Source of the DNA: an uncultured Porphyromonas sp.
GTDB taxonomy: Bacteria; Bacteroidota; Bacteroidia; Bacteroidales; Porphyromonadaceae
Assembly (NCBI GenBank): GCA_943912835.1
Contig: CALTVJ010000052.1
Coordinates: forward strand, 1 to 12,682
Direction of reading: 5' to 3'
DNA length: 12,682 bases
Shown here: positions 8,265 to 12,682 of the stretch, in pieces
How positions within the stretch are numbered: position 1 is the stretch's first letter
Layout of the letters: every line of letters begins with the position of its first letter
Translations under genes and position numbers: made by a program
Notes under the pieces: generated by a model
Told to the model about the DNA's origin: nothing
Databases searched by the model: none
Seen by the model: only the letters and a program-made list of their open reading frames with translations

Positions 8265-9343
8265 TTAGATAGGACATCTGCCAGAAGTCTATTGCGTGGT
8301 GTGCTTTGTATACGCAACAAGTTTTCCTTAGACACACCCAAGGGAAATCCGCCCATATTCTTTACAACCAATTTGTTCGGATACTGGAGAACGAAAGTTT
8401 CACTCGTACGTCGATAGTCTCGGTGGGCTACAGCATTGTTTATTGCCTCACGGATTACCTCTTCATTGAAAGAAGGGATATTAAAGATGTAAGACCCCTC
8501 GCTTACATCAATTTTGTCGTTCCTTAGATTGATGTCGTGCCAAAGCTGATCTATCATCAAATAGAAAGGCTTTAGATACTCCATGCGATTGTTATAAGGT
8601 ATAAGACTCTCGCTTTTGCGATATTCCAAGACGATACGACTTTGAGGAAGGAAAGTCTGCAAACTCTCTTCTTTGCCACATAAAAGAAGTGCAGCGTACG
8701 TGATTTTCCCTTGAGACACTAAGTGCAAATCGCTCAACACCTGTTCGTTTGGCAGAGATACAAATGTAGGATTCTTTTGTTTGAGGGCATACTTTTGCTT
8801 GAGTACCTCTATGGCTTTAGTCGATAGATCATCAAGACTTGCTTCTGCACAGATTTCAGCTGAAAAATCCGATTCTTGCTCCATCCAGATGCTTCGCAAC
8901 ATTTCGTCTGACATAGGGCGTAGTTCCTCGCCCACTCGCATAAGGGGAACATCCTCAAACTTAAATATTTTACCCAACGGACGCTCTGGGACATCGATTA
9001 CTAGAACACGACCTTGCTGTGAAGCCTCATCTTCGTACAACTCATATATATGAATACCCGTATCCTTGTAAATGTTAGACTCCAAGTCGCCTATGGCATT
9101 CAAGCTTTGATTTGTACTAACAACCTTATGAGGGTATTCGTCTTCCATACCAAGCACAAGGGTCCCACCTCTTTCGTTGCAAAAGGCTACAACATATCCA
9201 AGAATACAGCGTCTACGATCAGACGGTCTTGTTTTGGCAGCTCCATCGTAGGACATATTCCCCTGTTGAGCTTTCTTAAACTCTACCTTATCTTCCGACT
9301 CTCGGCATTTTTTGAGTGCTTCTATCGTCCATCTTTTTTTCAT
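8228..9343 (-). pseudogene. N-terminal fragment of split Schlafen-AlbA/GHKL-like ATP-binding regulator
   Basis: This frame gives 371 residues from ATG at 9343; a TTG two codons earlier (9349) is open but less likely. Residues 17-135 or so fit the Schlafen AlbA_2 domain: VEFKKAQQG near the start, then AFCNERGGTLVLGMED (53-68). The later part resembles the C-terminal ATP-binding module of this family, with REAINNAVAHRDY (298-310) as an N-box-like motif, NMGGFPLGV (329-337) and ERSGQG (365-370). It ends at a TAG created by the 23-bp duplication, right inside the last motif. The restored protein would be about 597 residues. Genes of this family often sit between hsdS and hsdR in type I loci and are annotated as ATP-binding or transcriptional regulator proteins; their exact role is not settled. 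The fragment lacks the winged-helix end, so it may be inactive or have partial function. Confidence 0.85.
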
Positions 9344-9380
9344 ATCCAATATGGTATATTATGTTGTCAGAGTATTGTGC

Positions 9381-9405
9381 AAGTGGTTAGCGACACTAAC
9401 CACTT
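9381..9405. repeat. Perfect 10-bp inverted repeat between hsdS and the AlbA/GHKL gene
   Basis: AAGTGGTTAG (9381-9390) and CTAACCACTT (9396-9405) pair perfectly around a 5-base loop. The structure begins 8 bp after the hsdS stop. In the - strand transcript it could form a stable hairpin, but no run of U follows, so it does not look like a standard intrinsic terminator. It may protect the upstream hsdMS mRNA from decay, act as a protein-binding site, or be a recombination site. Confidence 0.7.
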
Positions 9406-9413
9406 GGCTGGGT

Positions 9414-10514
9414 TTAGCTGTGTATGGCATACTGTACCAAGGCGGGGCAGAGTGTCGCTAACTTCTCACGTGCCTCTCGGGCAATGCTTTTCGCCTCCTC
9501 AATACAATAATAGAGGTTCACAATAGATTGTTGCACCTCGAGTGGGGGCAAGAGGATAATTGTTTCACATAGAGCAGACCAAGAGAAAACTTCAGTCGAG
9601 CTACCCCATGAACGAAAACAGGCATTCCTATCCCATTCAGAACGACAAAACAGCATAAATAGGTATTCGGGGAGCAACGTGTCGATAGCTGTAACCTTGA
9701 AAGCAATGTTATTCCAGCTAATGATAAAGGGCTTTGAAGTTACATTAAATCCCAATCCTATTTTCTTTCCGTGTGTTCTCGGATTGTAAATAAATTCCAG
9801 AGGTTGCACAACCTTGAAATTTGATAAGTCGCTATTTTTCAAGTCTGCTTTGGTCGGAATTACTTCTTTTGTGATAGTCATCCCCCTTACGTCCTCTACC
9901 GAGTATTTCCCCTCTGTATTTCGTTCGTCCACCTCCTCGATATAGTCGCCGAGGGGGGCGGAGGGGTATTGGCGTTTACAGTCCACAATAAAAGCTTGAC
10001 AAGCCTCGGTCAGCGGAGCAATCAAAGCTTCGTTGTCTTCGGCTAAACTCTTCAAGCTTTCGTAAGTCGCCACCAAATCTCGCTGCACCTCCATACTCGG
10101 CAGTGGGATACGGATGTCCTGCATATTGGCAACTCGAAAGTAATTACGAGCAGAGCCAATAGCATCATAGCTACAATATCTCGCAAATTCGTCCCTTTTA
10201 AGGTACAGATTCAGGTACTCAGGTAGTAGCTCTTCAGGTTTGCTTACATAAAATATCTCATACAACGAGGAGCAAATAGCCTTATCATACTCTGTATTTA
10301 GAGCGATAGAGTTTAGCTCCATTCTCGCTGGGTTAAACACAAAGTCATTTTTGTAGAACACATTATATATCGAGGTGTCAGCATCTAATTGCTTAGGAGG
10401 GATAAAGCCCTCCCGAGCGACACCTCTAATCGGCAAGCCCGAGTATGTATTCTTTTCTCTCCTTTGCTCGATATAATCTCCGAGGCGTACCCACTTCGTC
10501 TTATTCGCAGTCAT
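9414..10514 (-). CDS. hsdS: Type I restriction-modification specificity subunit
   Basis: A 366-residue HsdS with the usual two-fold layout: target recognition domain 1 (about residues 10-140), a conserved helical spacer (141-185), target recognition domain 2 (186-325) and a second helical segment (326-366). The halves start with matching motifs, LGDYIEQRREKNT and LGDYIEEVDERNT, and share LLPEYL and the LP-EVQ segments (SMEVQRDLV, PLEVQQSIV). This subunit sets the bipartite DNA sequence recognised by both methylation and cleavage; that sequence cannot be read from the protein by eye. Its start codon lies inside the end of hsdM, overlapping by 14 bp, so the two are likely translated together. 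No second hsdS or recombinase gene lies in the window, so there is no evidence for specificity switching by inversion here. Confidence 0.95.
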   Translation of the reverse strand: MTANKTKWVRLGDYIEQRREKNTYSGLPIRGVAREGFIPPKQLDADTSIYNVFYKNDFVFNPARMELNSIALNTEYDKAICSSLYEIFYVSKPEELLPEYLNLYLKRDEFARYCSYDAIGSARNYFRVANMQDIRIPLPSMEVQRDLVATYESLKSLAEDNEALIAPLTEACQAFIVDCKRQYPSAPLGDYIEEVDERNTEGKYSVEDVRGMTITKEVIPTKADLKNSDLSNFKVVQPLEFIYNPRTHGKKIGLGFNVTSKPFIISWNNIAFKVTAIDTLLPEYLFMLFCRSEWDRNACFRSWGSSTEVFSWSALCETIILLPPLEVQQSIVNLYYCIEEAKSIAREAREKLATLCPALVQYAIHS

Positions 10515-12099
10515 AGCCGAGGTGTTTGAGGGCGTTGCGTAAGGCTTCGCTATTCGTCTGCTGACGAAGTAAGAGGTCTTGCACCACTTGGGTAGTATGT
10601 CTTAAGACCTCGTCATAGTTGGTCTTGCTATCACGGTCTACAAACTCAATGTAGCGACTGGGAACGAGCGAGAAACCATTCTCCCTCAGTTCGTCGATAC
10701 CGACAGAGCGATAGAGCTCGGGCTCGGCATAGCTGGTGCCGTCCGTCCCCTCTGCCTGCCAACGGTGATAGATGGCGACGGCTCGCTTGATTTGCTCCTC
10801 GGTAAACATGACTTTTTTCTTCTGCTCGCCCTTGACGGGATTGTCCGTCCAGCTACGCAAGTCCATGAATAGCACTTCGCCCTGACGGGAGCGAAGCTTG
10901 CGGTCGTGCCAGCGTCCGCCACGCTTGTTCTGATTGAGTATCCACAGCGTCACAGAGATGTCAGTCGTATAGAAGAGTTCGCGAGGTAGCACGACAATCG
11001 CCTCGACCTTATCCGCCTCGATGAACTTTTGGCGAATGCTTGCCGCATCGGCATCGCCCAAAGCCCCATTCGCCAAAAGGAAGCCAGCCACACCACGCTG
11101 GGGGCGGAGTTTCGAGAGCATGTGGAGTATCCAAGCATAGTTGGCATTACCCTCGGGAGGCAAGCCATAGTCTGCCCAGCGGGCATCATGGCTGAGGGAA
11201 ACATCGTACCACTTCTTGAGGTTGAAAGGCGGGTTCGCCATGATGTAATCGAAGGTCAAGCCTCGGTGCATATCATTCGTAAAGGTCGAGGCATTGCGCT
11301 CGCCGAGGTGGTGCGAGATACCACGCATCGCCAGGTTCATCTTCGCCAAGCGATAAGTGGCAGGGTCTGCCTCCTGCCCATAGACATTGACCTGCATGAT
11401 GTCGCCTTGCTTCGCCTCGACATACCTTGCACACTGCACAAACATACCGCCCGAGCCACAACAAGGGTCGTAGAGTGTGCCATCGAAAGGCTCGATAAAG
11501 GCGGCAATCAACTCCACGATATCATGGGGCGTATAAAACTCGCCCTCCTCCTTGGTGGCATTGATGGCAAAGCTCTTGAGGAAGTATTCGTACACCCGAC
11601 CGATGAGGTCTCGCTCCGTACCAAAAGTCTTGTGCGAAATCTTGCTCACCTCGTCCATGACCTTTTTGATAACATTCGCCTCGAGACTGATGCTCGTGAA
11701 TAGCCCCAGGCGCACGCAGCCCTTGAAAGTCTCTCCACTATCTTCCAGAGCATTCAAGGCATCGTCGAGGGAAGCGTTGAGCTTGGTCGGGGGAAGAAGC
11801 ACGAGGTCTCCCCAGCGAGCCGCAGCAGGCACAAAGGCAACACCGCTATACATACCAGGCTGGTCGAGGAAGTCCTTGATTTCGTCCTCGTCAGTCATGC
11901 CATTATCGAGACATTGCTCACGTAGAGCCTGCTGTTTGTCCTCAAACTTCTCACCAATGAAGCGAAGGAAAACGAGTGTCAGCAGCAAATCTCGCTTATC
12001 GTTGAGCGAAGCGTTACTGCGCAGATACTCGCGACAGTTAAAAAGTATGGTTTCGAGACTGGGCGTACCCACCTCTTCGGTTTTCTTTTTCTTAGCCAT
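10501..12099 (-). CDS. hsdM: Type I restriction-modification DNA methyltransferase (N6-adenine), M subunit
   Basis: A 532-residue HsdM of usual size. The N-terminal helical domain (about 15-150, including LFNCREYLRSN and LLLTLVFLRFIGEKFED) is the HsdM_N region that contacts HsdS. The methyltransferase domain shows GEFYTP (186-191), the S-adenosylmethionine-binding motif DPCCGSGGM (211-219) and the catalytic NPPF (289-292), typical of gamma-class N6-adenine methylases. With HsdS it forms the M2S enzyme that protects host DNA. It starts 10 bp after the stop of the XRE regulator gene, so both probably share one transcript, and it overlaps hsdS by 14 bp. It is clearly GC-richer than the NTPase gene at the far end of the block. 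Confidence 0.97.
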   Translation of the reverse strand: MAKKKKTEEVGTPSLETILFNCREYLRSNASLNDKRDLLLTLVFLRFIGEKFEDKQQALREQCLDNGMTDEDEIKDFLDQPGMYSGVAFVPAAARWGDLVLLPPTKLNASLDDALNALEDSGETFKGCVRLGLFTSISLEANVIKKVMDEVSKISHKTFGTERDLIGRVYEYFLKSFAINATKEEGEFYTPHDIVELIAAFIEPFDGTLYDPCCGSGGMFVQCARYVEAKQGDIMQVNVYGQEADPATYRLAKMNLAMRGISHHLGERNASTFTNDMHRGLTFDYIMANPPFNLKKWYDVSLSHDARWADYGLPPEGNANYAWILHMLSKLRPQRGVAGFLLANGALGDADAASIRQKFIEADKVEAIVVLPRELFYTTDISVTLWILNQNKRGGRWHDRKLRSRQGEVLFMDLRSWTDNPVKGEQKKKVMFTEEQIKRAVAIYHRWQAEGTDGTSYAEPELYRSVGIDELRENGFSLVPSRYIEFVDRDSKTNYDEVLRHTTQVVQDLLLRQQTNSEALRNALKHLGYDCE

Positions 12100-12109
12100 A
12101 GTATGCAGC

Positions 12110-12319
12110 TTATATCGACTTATCTTTGGTAGGAGTGATAAGCATTCTCACTTCTATATCTAACACTTTGGCAATCTCTACAAGATTTTCCAAAGAAGGC
12201 TGCACCTTATTAGAGCACCAACGAGAAACAGTATTTTCAGCCTTCCCCAGTTCTTGGGCAAGCCATTTACTTGTTAGTTGTTTTTCCGCCAATACAGCCT
12301 TTATCCTATTCATTGCCAT
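12110..12319 (-). CDS. Small XRE-family helix-turn-helix regulator
   Basis: A 69-residue protein made almost entirely of one Cro/C1-type domain: LTSKWLAQELGKAENTVSRW (residues 15-34) covers the helix-turn-helix, followed by PSLENLVEIAKVLDIEVRML. It resembles the controller (C) proteins that delay restriction expression when an R-M system enters a new cell, though those are better known from type II systems. It is the first gene of the block and ends 10 bp before hsdM, so it is well placed to regulate hsdM and itself. The start at 12319 is chosen, but an ATG two codons later (12313) is equally possible. A 7-bp inverted repeat around the upstream promoter box is a candidate operator. Confidence 0.88.
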   Translation of the reverse strand: MAMNRIKAVLAEKQLTSKWLAQELGKAENTVSRWCSNKVQPSLENLVEIAKVLDIEVRMLITPTKDKSI

Positions 12320-12342
12320 AATATGGTGATTTTATATAGTGA

Positions 12343-12377
12343 TGATGTTAGTAGTTATATGCAAAGGTACAACATCA
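12343..12377. promoter_or_regulatory. Candidate operator: inverted repeat around the -7 box of the XRE gene
   Basis: TGATGTT (12343-12349) and AACATCA (12371-12377) form a perfect 7-bp inverted repeat with a 21-bp spacer. The spacer holds the - strand promoter-like box at 12362-12369. A repressor bound here would block that promoter, which suits autoregulation by the XRE protein. Seven-base repeats arise by chance fairly often, so the role is inference. Confidence 0.35.
12362..12369 (-). promoter_or_regulatory. Bacteroidales -7 box (TACCTTTG) for the XRE-hsdMS transcript
   Basis: On the - strand this reads TACCTTTG, an exact match to the Bacteroidales TAnnTTTG consensus. It lies 42 bp upstream of the ATG at 12319, giving a leader of roughly 35 bases. 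The matching -33 region (near 12386-12392) is only a weak fit to TTG, so the call rests mainly on the -7 box and its position ahead of the first gene in the block. Confidence 0.6.
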
Positions 12378-12463
12378 ATAGGGTAATAACGAAAGAATCG
12401 AAGAATTATTTAACAGTGACAACGATTTTCTTTGATTTCAGTCGTTTTTCATCGGATAATCAG

Positions 12464-12471
12464 TACCTTTG
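12464..12471 (+). promoter_or_regulatory. Divergent -7 box (TACCTTTG) pointing to the right window edge
   Basis: An exact TAnnTTTG match on the + strand, with no clear -33 element. It would drive transcription out of the window. The first ATG downstream is at 12677, about 200 bases on, at the very edge. It may serve a gene beyond the window with a long leader, or a small RNA. Confidence 0.4.
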
Positions 12472-12473
12472 CA

Positions 12474-12682
12474 AGTAAGAAGTAAGGGATATTTGTAAAG
12501 TCGCAAAATCAAGAAACAGGAAGCACCTCGCTCGTTTCTTATCCGTTCCCCTTAGTCAGGTAGATATACTGCTATCTGCTCAATATCAAATCATTAACTC
12601 TCATCAATCCGATTTTACAGCGAGATTTGCGATTTCCGTACTGCTAAGGACATTGGCATCGATCGACCAGAGAAGAATGAGA
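12474..12682. other. Right-edge stretch without a recognisable gene
   Basis: About 210 bases with no reading frame I can support. It contains a tandem AAGTAAG pair (12473-12486), a weak hairpin AGATA/TATCT near 12562-12577, and a possible GAAAC/GTTTC pairing near 12515-12540. The ATG at 12677 preceded by AGAAGA could begin a gene that continues outside. No tRNA, insertion sequence end or CRISPR repeat was seen. Confidence 0.4.

Noticed and set aside
9381..9405. Intrinsic terminator after hsdS
   Set aside because: The hairpin is perfect but neither strand has a following T-run, so it was listed as an inverted repeat only.
9414..10514. Invertible (shufflon-like) hsdS locus
   Set aside because: There is no second or partial hsdS and no recombinase gene in the window; the repeats in hsdS are direct and explained by its two-fold protein structure.
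11029..11703. 224-codon open frame on the + strand
   Set aside because: It lies antisense to hsdM within its methylase motifs and shows no recognisable domain.
1..12682. CRISPR array, tRNA/rRNA gene or insertion sequence
   Set aside because: No regularly spaced repeats, tRNA-like folds or transposase motifs were seen on either strand.

Overview
This window looks like an accessory region from a member of the Bacteroidales. Three things point that way: both putative promoters carry an exact TAnnTTTG -7 box, starts generally lack strong Shine-Dalgarno sequences, and the left edge holds a mobilisation-type gene resembling those of Bacteroides and Porphyromonas mobile elements. Genus level (for example Porphyromonas) is inference only.

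Left edge (1-551, + strand): a dyad-rich stretch that could be an origin of transfer, followed by a small mobilisation-protein gene. The gene is interrupted by an in-frame TGA that lies inside a perfect nested inverted repeat. No relaxase gene follows. Four bases after the mob stop codon begins the tail of a long block of genes on the opposite strand.

Main block (12319 down to 556, all on the - strand): a small XRE-type regulator, hsdM, hsdS, a Schlafen-AlbA/GHKL-like ATP-binding regulator that is split by a frameshift, hsdR, and a large KAP/YobI-like P-loop NTPase with two predicted membrane segments. Together hsdM, hsdS and hsdR form a complete type I restriction-modification system, with R, M and S all apparently intact. 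The XRE gene probably times expression. The NTPase sits 25 bp behind hsdR and is a plausible extra defence component.

Most notable feature: the AlbA/GHKL gene is broken by an exact 23-bp tandem duplication at 8211-8256. Removing one unit restores a continuous protein of about 597 residues through the conserved ERSGQGVDKIF motif. Copy number of this unit could therefore be an ON/OFF switch for the gene inside the restriction operon.

Right edge (12320-12682): no gene. It holds two divergent promoter-like boxes forming an 11-bp inverted repeat, an inverted repeat around the box that serves the XRE gene, and a roughly 200-base stretch of unknown role running to the window end.
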